Assembly: GCA_027686065.1 (NCBI GenBank)
Contig: JAQCTH010000102.1
Coordinates: 1 to 7,735, forward strand
Reading direction: 5' to 3'
Origin: Clostridiaceae bacterium AF10-41
Lineage (GTDB): Bacteria > Bacillota > Clostridia > Clostridiales > Clostridiaceae
DNA length: 7,735 bases
The notes under the pieces are model-generated. The model did no database searches. It saw nothing but the letters and a program-made list of their open reading frames with translations, and was not told the DNA's origin. Shown one piece after another: positions 1 through 5,222 of this stretch (the stretch's first letter is position 1; each line of letters opens with the position of its first letter). The position numbers were made by a program, and so were the translations under genes.

Positions 1-26
1 CATTTTCTTCATCGCCCTTAAGCGAC
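1..26 (-). other. Start of an untranslated leader (partial transcript) with a small GTCGC/GCGAT stem
   Basis: Downstream of the promoter at 33-61 the minus strand reads GTCGC (26-22), a six-base loop, then GCGAT (15-11), giving a five-pair stem with one G-T wobble right at the predicted transcription start. Short GTCGC-type stems at the 5' end of the transcript fit my recollection of clostridial rRNA leaders, but the 16S sequence is not in the window. An ATG at 12-10 followed by Lys codons and another ATG at the edge could alternatively begin a protein, but its AAGGG is only two bases from the first ATG. Confidence 0.4.
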
Positions 27-32
27 TTCATT

Positions 33-81
33 ATCTTATCACTTCTGTATTGCCTTGTCAACAGTCTTTTTTTGTTTTTTT
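33..81 (-). promoter_or_regulatory. Strong sigma-A promoter with A-tract UP-like element, probably for an rRNA (stable RNA) operon leaving the window to the left
   Basis: Reading the minus strand, a perfect -35 TTGACA (61-56) is followed by a 17-bp spacer and a -10 TAAGAT (38-33), so transcription should start near 26-27. Immediately upstream of the -35 are two runs of seven A (81-75 and 73-67) split by one C, which is what an UP element for the RNA polymerase alpha subunit looks like. Near-consensus hexamers plus an A-tract are typical of stable-RNA promoters in Firmicutes. The gene driven is off the left edge, so rRNA is an inference. A highly expressed protein gene is the alternative. Confidence 0.75.
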
Positions 82-321
82 AGCAGCTGTTTAACTTATC
101 GACTTCATAAGTGACGAGTTACATAATATCATGTTCCTCTCGTTTAGTATTTCTATATTTATCTATTTTATTCATACTTATACCTTATTTTCTTTATTAT
201 TCTTTTATTTATTCTTAATTACTCATAAAGATATTCTAGGGAGCGTTTTTGTTGAAGTTTCTAATTATATATAGTATTTTTCTTTCTTTAATACATAATA
301 ATATATATAATTATTTATTAT
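82..321. other. Divergent intergenic region between the rrn-like promoter and ung
   Basis: About 240 bases of very AT-rich DNA with no coding frame of note. It must hold the ung promoter, but no candidate is convincing: TATAAT at 306-311 has no good -35 hexamer, and TTGAAG at 252-257 is followed at 17 bp only by TATTTT. The nine bases CGACTTCAT at 100-108 repeat those at 23-31, the start region of the leftward promoter, and may be a relic of a second, decayed promoter copy. Confidence 0.4.
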
Positions 322-330
322 GGAGGTGAT
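322..330 (+). promoter_or_regulatory. Ribosome binding site that fixes the UUG start of ung
   Basis: GGAGGTGAT is a near-perfect complement of the 3' end of 16S rRNA. It lies nine bases (counted from GGAGG) before TTG at 336-338. An ATG overlapping the site at 320-322 is out of frame with ung and cannot be its start, so UUG is the initiation codon. Confidence 0.85.
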
Positions 331-335
331 TTTTT

Positions 336-1013
336 TTGAAAAACATATTAAATAACGATTGGCAGGAATTATTACAAGATGAGTTCGATAAAGACTATTA
401 TCAAAACCTTAGAAAATTTCTAGTATCTGAATATAAAACAAAAACTATTTATCCTGATATGTATAATATTTTTAACGCATTAAAGTTTACTGCTTTTAAA
501 GATGTTAAAGTTGTTATTCTAGGTCAAGATCCATATCATGGTCCAGACCAAGCGCATGGTTTATCTTTTTCTGTTAATAAAGGAGTAAAAATTCCACCAT
601 CATTAATGAATATCTACAAAGAACTTAATGATGACTTAGGTTGTTACATACCTAATAATGGGTTTTTAAAAAGTTGGGCTGATCAAGGAGTTTTACTATT
701 AAACACGGTTTTAACAGTTAGGGCTCATGAAGCTAATTCTCATAAAAACATGGGATGGGAAGTACTAACTGATAAGATCATATCATTACTTAATGAAAGA
801 AAAGAGCCCATAGTATTTATTTTATGGGGAAACCCTGCCATAATAAAAAAAAATCTTATAACAAACAGACATCACTTTATAATTACTTCTCCTCACCCTA
901 GTCCATTATCTGCCTATAGAGGCTTTCTTGGAAGTAAACCATTTTCTAAAACAAATGAATTTTTGAAGTCAATTAATATATTACCTATAAACTGGCAAAT
1001 AGAAAATATATAA
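336..1013 (+). CDS. ung: Uracil-DNA glycosylase (family 1 UDG)
   Basis: Cytoplasmic DNA repair enzyme that cuts the N-glycosidic bond of uracil in DNA, the first step of base excision repair after cytosine deamination or dUMP misincorporation. The 225-residue product has the usual family length and all family-1 motifs: the water-activating loop GQDPYH at residues 63-68 with catalytic Asp65, GLSFSV at 75-80, LLLN at 120-123 (Asn123 reads uracil), and the minor-groove intercalation loop HPSPLS at 187-192 with His187 and Leu191. These match the E. coli Ung numbering almost residue for residue. The start is a UUG placed by the GGAGGTGAT site at 322-330. It is a single-gene unit closed by the hairpin at 1011-1050 and diverges from the rrn-like promoter on the left. 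Nothing looks degenerate. Confidence 0.97.
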   Translation: MKNILNNDWQELLQDEFDKDYYQNLRKFLVSEYKTKTIYPDMYNIFNALKFTAFKDVKVVILGQDPYHGPDQAHGLSFSVNKGVKIPPSLMNIYKELNDDLGCYIPNNGFLKSWADQGVLLLNTVLTVRAHEANSHKNMGWEVLTDKIISLLNERKEPIVFILWGNPAIIKKNLITNRHHFIITSPHPSPLSAYRGFLGSKPFSKTNEFLKSINILPINWQIENI

Positions 1014-1050
1014 ATAAAAAAGGCATAAACCGCTATGCCTTTTTTATTTA
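1011..1050. terminator. Bidirectional rho-independent terminator between ung and the convergent small membrane protein gene
   Basis: A perfect 17-pair stem (1011-1027 with 1034-1050) has GGCATA/TATGCC at its tip, a six-base loop (1028-1033), and A-runs and T-runs at its base. It therefore gives a U-tract in both directions. It contains the stop codons of both ung (1011-1013) and the opposing gene (1044-1046), so each gene ends inside the shared terminator. Confidence 0.93.
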
Positions 1051-1238
1051 TTTTTATTCTTATATTTTTTATAAAATGAATATCCTATCGAAAATATTAT
1101 TCCCATTACAGCGCCTGCTGAAAAGGTTAATATTATATTGTCTATAAAAACCCCTGCGAATATACCTATTCCAGCACCTATTGCTATTCCCTTTGCCAAA
1201 TAATCATAATCTTCATCCGATAAAATTAACTTTTCCAA
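1044..1238 (-). CDS. Small two-helix membrane protein, function unknown
   Basis: A 64-residue protein in the chosen frame, starting with TTG at 1238-1236. It has a short acidic N-terminus (LILSDEDYDYLAKG), then two hydrophobic segments at about residues 16-33 and 36-55, and a strongly basic Lys/Asn tail, so both ends are probably cytoplasmic. The first helix carries closely spaced glycines (GIAIGAGIGIFAG), a pattern known to favour tight helix packing or oligomers. A GTG three codons upstream (1247-1245) is an alternative start, giving 67 residues, but it overlaps the AAGAGGGGTG ribosome binding site (1254-1245), which is ideally placed for the TTG. It converges on ung and ends inside the shared terminator. 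I do not recognise the family. The good ribosome binding site, membrane pattern and own terminator argue that it is real. Confidence 0.75.
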   Translation of the reverse strand: MEKLILSDEDYDYLAKGIAIGAGIGIFAGVFIDNIILTFSAGAVMGIIFSIGYSFYKKYKNKNK

Positions 1239-1244
1239 CCTAAA

Positions 1245-1254
1245 CACCCCTCTT
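1245..1254 (-). promoter_or_regulatory. Ribosome binding site of the small membrane protein, decides the TTG start
   Basis: On the minus strand AAGAGGGGTG lies six bases before TTG at 1238-1236. The GTG inside it would have no spacer, so the shorter reading is preferred. Confidence 0.6.
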
Positions 1255-1580
1255 AATTAAATTTCTTTTTTTAATACTCATATCTCAATTAATAATCTTA
1301 TAATTTAAAAGTAGAATACTCTTAAATACTTAGTAAACTTATTTAATTAAAATAACAACATTAAAATATCTATTATCTCTATTTTAATAGTTACTTCTTA
1401 AATATTTCTTAACTAAAACTTAAAGTAAAATTAATTATAGTAATATTTTACATCATTATAATTAACTTGTAAAGAGGTATTCTCTACTTTTTTATTCTGT
1501 TTTTTTAATCACTTCATGTTTCTTGTGTTTTAAGTTAATTAGAGATAATAGTTACTTTTATATGAACATATTTTTGCATA
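1255..1580. other. AT-rich intergenic region, no gene seen
   Basis: About 325 bases between the small membrane protein start and the tRNA-Phe terminator. I see no convincing coding frame, no RNA gene and no repeat array. The promoter of the small membrane protein (minus) should be here, but no near-consensus pair stands out. A weak AGAG/CTCT hairpin near 1473-1485 followed by TTTTTT on the plus strand resembles a short terminator, but there is no upstream plus-strand gene for it to serve. Confidence 0.5.
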
Positions 1581-1613
1581 AAAAAAACTAACTAAGTGAA
1601 ATTAGTTAGTTTT
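1581..1613 (-). terminator. Rho-independent terminator of tRNA-Phe
   Basis: On the minus strand a perfect 12-pair stem (1613-1602 with 1595-1584, core ACTAACTAA/TTAGTTAGT) with a six-base loop runs into seven T (1587-1581). The stem begins only three bases after the encoded CCA of the tRNA. Confidence 0.92.
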
Positions 1614-1615
1614 CC

Positions 1616-1691
<76 letters not shown>

Positions 1692-1703
1692 TTAACGAAT
1701 TAT

Positions 1704-1732
1704 ATTTTATAAAATTTTTTATGATATGTCAA
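1704..1732 (-). promoter_or_regulatory. Sigma-A promoter of tRNA-Phe
   Basis: The minus strand shows a perfect TTGACA (1732-1727), a 17-bp spacer, then TAAAAT (1709-1704). Initiation is expected near 1697, about six bases before the mature 5' end at 1691, which gives a very short leader for RNase P to remove. Confidence 0.85.
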
Positions 1733-1780
1733 CGTTTTTATTGATTTTATTTTATAACTTAATATATTTAGTGATTTAAG

Positions 1781-1809
1781 TTATTTTTATAAATTTATAT
1801 AAATATAAT
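1781..1809 (+). promoter_or_regulatory. Possible promoter of the SH3-like membrane protein gene
   Basis: A perfect -10 TATAAT at 1804-1809 is preceded, at 17 bp, only by TTATTT (1781-1786), a poor -35. In DNA this AT-rich a TATAAT can occur by chance. Its place 28 bases before the start codon of the 1837 gene is the main support. Confidence 0.35.
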
Positions 1810-1836
1810 AAATTATAGTATTATCAGGAGTGTACC

Positions 1837-2271
1837 ATGAAATATATATTATTTATCTTACTTATAGTATTATTAGTAGCTACTTATCTTTATTATGATA
1901 GACGGCTATCTTTAATAAAAAAACAATTAATGATAACTTCAAATCAATATAACATTATAAGAAATAAATATGATACTTTTAAAAGACCTGAGAATAATTT
2001 ATCTATAAGATTTATTAATCCTTCTTATAAAAGCGGAATAATTGATATTGATTCTAAGCTGTATATAGCACCTATAGATTCATCTCAAATACTTAGAAAA
2101 ACTAATATTCGTATGGAAGTTATAATATTAGATTCAGCTGAAATAAATAGTCAAACTTGGTATTATGTAAACTTACCCATAGACAATTGTATAAATTGTA
2201 GAGGATGGATTAATTCTAAAGATATTTCTATATTTTCTAGCGAATCCTCTTCTTTAATTAAATCAGATTAA
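1837..2271 (+). CDS. Membrane-anchored protein with an SH3-like domain, function unknown
   Basis: A 144-residue protein. Residues 4-19 form one hydrophobic helix with no cleavage site visible, followed by Asp-Arg-Arg, so it is likely a signal anchor. Orientation is uncertain, because the positive charges after the helix would favour the body staying inside. Residues 21-50 are polar and probably helical. Residues about 60-132 look like a bacterial SH3 (SH3b) fold: KLYIAP, then ILRKTN, then MEVIILDSAE, then WYYVNLP, then GWINSKDI, the usual order of short strands with a closing GWI. Such domains often bind cell wall or peptides. This is an inference from pattern, not a match I can confirm. A Cys-x-x-Cys pair (118 and 121) sits in the last loop. 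AGGAG at 1826-1830 lies six bases before the ATG. It ends at the hairpin 2278-2335 and converges on the CPBP protease gene. Confidence 0.8.
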   Translation: MKYILFILLIVLLVATYLYYDRRLSLIKKQLMITSNQYNIIRNKYDTFKRPENNLSIRFINPSYKSGIIDIDSKLYIAPIDSSQILRKTNIRMEVIILDSAEINSQTWYYVNLPIDNCINCRGWINSKDISIFSSESSSLIKSD

Positions 2272-2277
2272 ATCTAT

Positions 2278-2335
2278 AAATGAATCTATAAAATATAAAC
2301 TCATAAAAAAGTATATATTCTATAGATTCATTTTT
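2278..2335 (+). terminator. Hairpin terminator between convergent genes, best for the plus-strand gene
   Basis: Thirteen perfect pairs (2278-2290 with 2321-2333), extended after one mismatch by AATATA/TATATT (2292-2297 with 2314-2319), run into TTTTT (2331-2335). The stem is very AU-rich. On the minus strand the tract after the stem is only TTT, so termination of the protease gene here is less certain. The ten bases AATCTATAAA occur twice (2271-2280 and 2284-2293), so the right arm has two possible pairing partners. Confidence 0.7.
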
Positions 2336-2343
2336 ATTGCATC

Positions 2344-3276
2344 TTATACAGTTCTAATCATAATAAATACATATAATATTATTGAAAGAATAAATGGAAT
2401 ATTTATTATTTTTTCATTTTTATTATTGCATACTACTGTAGAAACATCCGTTTCTTCTACTTTTCTTTTATTATTTATCTTTTCTAATGCATATATTATT
2501 CCAAATGAAATAGCTGCAAAAATTATCGCTATAGATCCATATATTATTACTAATGATATCTTTTCTGAGGATGAAATGCTTTTTAGTGTAAGTTCTGTAG
2601 TTTCATTACTAATTGATAATACCTTTGTAACATAATTAGCTATCTTTGCCATAGTTACGGATGTACCATTAACTATAAAGTGTATTATCATAGATGCAAA
2701 GATACTGTTAGTTATTCTTACTACTAATGCCATTATAAATCCTAATACTGTAGCATATAAAAACTGTTGTGGATCTAAGTGTAGGATTCCAAAAAACAAA
2801 CCCGTTATTATTGCTGCAACATACTTATTCTTATTGTCATATCCAGAAAGTACTATTCCCCTTATTGTAATTTCTTCAGTTATCGCAGGTAGGAGCGCAA
2901 CAAGTGCTAATAATAATAAATAAGGTGTTGATGTTATTTCTGTAATGAAGGCTCCAATTTCATTATTAAAAAAAAACGTAGAAATTAGAGAAAAAAAAGT
3001 CATTATAGGTTGAACTATAAATGCTAATAATATAATTAACAAAATATTTTTCCATTCTAACTTATTGAACTTTAAAGTTTCTTTAAATGATGATTTTGTT
3101 AATAATAAATATATTATTGCTGGTAATAAGAATAGTATTAGGTGATTAAAAAGAAGTATTAGCCTTGTATCCAATAATCCAATTTTAATATAAAAAGGCC
3201 TTAAAAGTAATGGAGCTAATATTTCTATTATTAGTATGATTAAAAAATATAAATTCACCTTAAAAATTTTTTTCAT
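2344..3276 (-). CDS. CPBP family intramembrane glutamic endopeptidase (CAAX protease/Abi type)
   Basis: A 310-residue polytopic membrane protein with about eight hydrophobic segments. It carries the three family signatures: EEITIRG at 134-140 (Glu134-Glu135 and Arg139), Phe162 to His166 in FGILH, and His199 to Asn203 in HFIVN. In the family these form the active site of the Rce1-like intramembrane proteases. Bacterial members process or protect against peptides, or take part in other membrane proteolysis, and the substrate cannot be told from sequence. After the core, residues about 240-310 hold two more hydrophobic segments split by a charged Lys/Asn-rich loop (266-289), a C-terminal extension beyond the minimal domain. 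AAGGAG (3288-3283) lies six bases before the ATG. No bacteriocin genes flank it; the neighbours are cinA upstream and the SH3-like gene convergent. Confidence 0.92.
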   Translation of the reverse strand: MKKIFKVNLYFLIILIIEILAPLLLRPFYIKIGLLDTRLILLFNHLILFLLPAIIYLLLTKSSFKETLKFNKLEWKNILLIILLAFIVQPIMTFFSLISTFFFNNEIGAFITEITSTPYLLLLALVALLPAITEEITIRGIVLSGYDNKNKYVAAIITGLFFGILHLDPQQFLYATVLGFIMALVVRITNSIFASMIIHFIVNGTSVTMAKIANYVTKVLSISNETTELTLKSISSSEKISLVIIYGSIAIIFAAISFGIIYALEKINNKRKVEETDVSTVVCNNKNEKIINIPFILSIILYVFIMIRTV

Positions 3277-3483
3277 ATTTATCTCCTTGTGTATAGTATT
3301 TAATTACTAGTTATTTAAGATATATAAATATATTGTTGTATTAAACCTTATCCTAAATTATATATATATCTTATTGTTTATTATAAATATTAATGTATAA
3401 GTTTATATCTTAAGGGACATAATTATAATGAAGCGAGAAGGCTTCCACAGTTAATCGCCTCTCCCCCATTTTATTTATATACA
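3277..3483. other. Intergenic region between cinA terminator and CPBP gene, with a GC-rich island
   Basis: Most of this stretch is AT-rich and must hold the protease gene promoter (minus). TATAAT-like strings are frequent but none has a good -35. The exception in composition is about 3430-3467, where G and C dominate. It contains a bulged stem GAG-A-AGGC/GCCTCTC (3435-3442 with 3457-3463). Confidence 0.45.
3410..3469 (-). other. GC-rich island with a possible 19-residue open frame, nature unknown
   Basis: Read on the minus strand, ATG at 3469-3467 opens a 19-codon frame, MGERRLTVEAFSLHYNYVP, ending at TAA 3412-3410. There is no properly spaced ribosome binding site: AAGGAG in the cinA terminator is more than 20 bases away. 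Translation is therefore doubtful. Composition and codon look differ sharply from the flanks, which suggests a structured RNA, a small dispersed repeat, or the relic of an inserted or decayed sequence. I do not recognise it. Confidence 0.3.
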
Positions 3484-3529
3484 AAAATAATCTCCTTTCT
3501 TACTTAAATGTATCTAAGGAGATTATTTT
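3482..3529 (-). terminator. Rho-independent terminator downstream of cinA
   Basis: A perfect 14-pair stem (3529-3516 with 3497-3484, core AATCTCCTT/AAGGAGATT) with an 18-base loop ends in TTATTTTT on the minus strand. It begins nine bases past the cinA stop. On the plus strand it could also work, less well. Confidence 0.85.
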
Positions 3530-3537
3530 ATTCCCCC

Positions 3538-4779
3538 TTATTTAGTCAATTTTATAATTTCTTTTCTTAAAATATTCAATGCGTTCATCGTAGTTTTTCT
3601 TCTTATACGTTCTCTACTTCCTGAAAAATTAAATTTCTTTATAAGAATATCACCTTTTATAAATATTCCTACATAAACTAATCCAATAGGCTTTTCATCT
3701 GTCCCACCACCAGGTCCTGCTATGCCTGTGGTTGATATTGCTATATCCGTATTAGTTGATTTCGCAATACCTTCCGCCATTTCCCTTGCAACTTCCTCAC
3801 TCACAGCACCATACTTATCTAGTGTCTCTTCTTTAACTCCTGCTCTCTTAATCTTTGATTCATTTGAATAAGTTATTGCTCCTTCTTTAAATACATCGGA
3901 TATTCCTGGATATGATATTAAACTTGCTGCCACCATTCCACCTGTACATGACTCAATGGTAGAAATACTTAATTTCCTATCACATAACATTTTAGAAACA
4001 ACAAACTCTAATGATTCATCATCTTCTCCATATATATATTCATAAAGGGTTTCTTTTATTTCCGCACATACAGGATTTATTAAATTATTGCATTCATCTT
4101 CACTATTTCCTTTTGCAGTTATTCTTAAAGTAACATCAACATCTTTGGCATAAGGGGCCACTGTAGGATTTGTACTATTTTCTATTAAATTGCTCAATCT
4201 CTGAGCCATTAAACTTTCACCTATTCCAAATAATCTTAGAGTTTTAGATTTTATAACTTTGCCAGTTATATTTTCTAAATATTTTACTACATGATCATTA
4301 AACATAGGTTTCATTTCTCTTGGTGGCCCAGGTAAGATTATTAGACTCTTATCATTTACTGATATAATACATCCTGGCGCTGTACCATTAGGATTAGGTA
4401 AGATTATAGATTCTTCAGGAAAATATGCTTGCTTTTTATTAGCTTCTACTACAGCTTCATCTTTCATATCTAAATATGTTTTTATCCATTTTAAAGATGG
4501 CTCATGAAGTATTAACTTCTTTTTGAAAAATTTAGCTCCTAATTCTTTTGTTAAATCATCTTGAGTTGGTCCTAATCCCCCTGTAGTAATAACTAAATCA
4601 CATCTATCAAAAGCCTCTTTAAATGAATTAAGAATTCTATCTTCATTATCACCAACCACACTTTGATGATATACATCTATCCCTAGAATTGCTAACTCTT
4701 TAGCCAAAAATTGTGAATTTGTATTAATTATATCTCCTAATAATATTTCTGTTCCTACAGCTATTATTTCTGCTTTCAT
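3538..4779 (-). CDS. cinA: CinA: ADP-ribose pyrophosphatase / nicotinamide-nucleotide amidohydrolase fusion
   Basis: Cytoplasmic enzyme of pyridine-nucleotide recycling. In studied members the C-terminal PncC domain hydrolyses NMN to nicotinic acid mononucleotide and ammonia, and the N-terminal molybdopterin-binding-like (COG1058) domain hydrolyses ADP-ribose. The 413 residues match the normal two-domain length. N-terminal motifs: VGTEILLGDI (8-17), NTNSQFLAKEL (19-29), TTGGLGPTQDD (65-75), GPPREM (151-156). C-terminal motifs: ESCTGG (276-281, with the family's active-site Ser), YSNESK (304-309), TGIAGPGGG (351-359). AGGAGGAG (4798-4791) lies 11 bases before the ATG. In many Firmicutes cinA adjoins recA and is competence- or damage-induced; here recA is absent, and the upstream neighbours are an unknown 78-residue gene and an EF-G-like gene. 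A hairpin separates it from the former, so it may have its own promoter. Confidence 0.96.
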   Translation of the reverse strand: MKAEIIAVGTEILLGDIINTNSQFLAKELAILGIDVYHQSVVGDNEDRILNSFKEAFDRCDLVITTGGLGPTQDDLTKELGAKFFKKKLILHEPSLKWIKTYLDMKDEAVVEANKKQAYFPEESIILPNPNGTAPGCIISVNDKSLIILPGPPREMKPMFNDHVVKYLENITGKVIKSKTLRLFGIGESLMAQRLSNLIENSTNPTVAPYAKDVDVTLRITAKGNSEDECNNLINPVCAEIKETLYEYIYGEDDESLEFVVSKMLCDRKLSISTIESCTGGMVAASLISYPGISDVFKEGAITYSNESKIKRAGVKEETLDKYGAVSEEVAREMAEGIAKSTNTDIAISTTGIAGPGGGTDEKPIGLVYVGIFIKGDILIKKFNFSGSRERIRRKTTMNALNILRKEIIKLTK

Positions 4780-4843
4780 TTCCTCACTTTCTCCTCCTAT
4801 TCAATACTTATATTTTATATAAATATTTTACCATAAATTATTA

Positions 4844-4873
4844 AAGGCTACTAATCAATAGATTAATAGCCTT
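4844..4873 (-). terminator. Hairpin between the 78-residue gene and cinA, possible weak terminator
   Basis: AAGGCTA (4844-4850) pairs with TAGCCTT (4867-4873). After one C-A mismatch, TAATC/GATTA extends the stem to a four-base loop. On the minus strand it is followed by TTTAATAATTT, a poor U-tract, so it may only attenuate readthrough into cinA or protect the upstream mRNA end. It starts four bases past the stop of the 78-residue gene. Confidence 0.6.
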
Positions 4874-4877
4874 ATAT

Positions 4878-5114
4878 TTACTTATATTTGTTAGCATTAA
4901 TATAATATTCACCTCTTTGATTTATACCTTCTTCTAAAATAGAAAAATTACTGTCTTTAAGCATAGAGGTTATAATTTTTATATTATTTTTATCAACACT
5001 ATCTAATGTTATTGTAAAATTATCATTTTTATCTACAACTCCCATATAGTCAAATATATTACTATATTCACTAAGTCCTAGTCCTCCGTTTATATCCATT
5101 TTATAATCTGGCAT
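4878..5114 (-). CDS. Unrecognised 78-residue soluble protein
   Basis: A small, acidic, Asn/Asp-rich protein (begins MPDYKMDINGG) with no signal peptide, membrane segment or Cys. The body alternates short strand-like and helix-like stretches: NFTITLDSV at 48-56, then NNIKIITSMLKDSNFSILEEG at 59-79 minus the last residues, then GEYYINANKYK at the end. This is compatible with one compact alpha/beta domain. The start is ATG at 5114-5112, set by AGGAGG (5126-5121) six bases upstream. A longer frame from ATG 5162-5160 has no ribosome binding site and would run through this one. It lies about 108 bases downstream of the EF-G-like gene in the same direction and is followed by the hairpin at 4844-4873. 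I do not recognise a family, and co-direction alone says nothing firm about its role. Confidence 0.75.
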   Translation of the reverse strand: MPDYKMDINGGLGLSEYSNIFDYMGVVDKNDNFTITLDSVDKNNIKIITSMLKDSNFSILEEGINQRGEYYINANKYK

Positions 5115-5120
5115 AGTGTA

Positions 5121-5147
5121 CCTCCTATATTTATCTTTTGTATAGGA
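5121..5147 (-). promoter_or_regulatory. Ribosome binding site of the 78-residue gene, partly inside a hairpin
   Basis: On the minus strand TCCTATA (5147-5141), an 11-base loop, and TATAGGA (5129-5123) form a seven-pair stem. The right arm takes up AGGA of the AGGAGG site (5126-5121), leaving only the last GG free. Partial masking could tune translation. The fold is predicted by eye only. Confidence 0.5.
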
Positions 5148-5222
5148 CTTCCTCCGTAACATTTATATCTATTTTATATTATTTTTTCTTAATAATCCTT
5201 TATTTATTCACTATGCCTATAG

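Noticed and set aside
2271..2293. Direct repeat AATCTATAAA x2 as a start of a repeat array or CRISPR
   Set aside because: Only two copies three bases apart; better explained as alternative pairing partners in the terminator stem. No CRISPR-like spacing anywhere in the window.
2426..2635. Plus-strand open frame of 69 codons
   Set aside because: It lies wholly inside the CPBP protease gene on the other strand, has no ribosome binding site, and its sequence is the shadow of that gene.
3484..3497. AAGGAG on the minus strand as a ribosome binding site for the 19-codon frame at 3410-3469
   Set aside because: It is part of the cinA terminator stem and more than 20 bases from the ATG.
5115..5162. 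Sixteen-codon N-terminal extension of the 78-residue protein
   Set aside because: No ribosome binding site precedes ATG 5162, while AGGAGG at ideal spacing precedes ATG 5114 and the extension would translate through that site.
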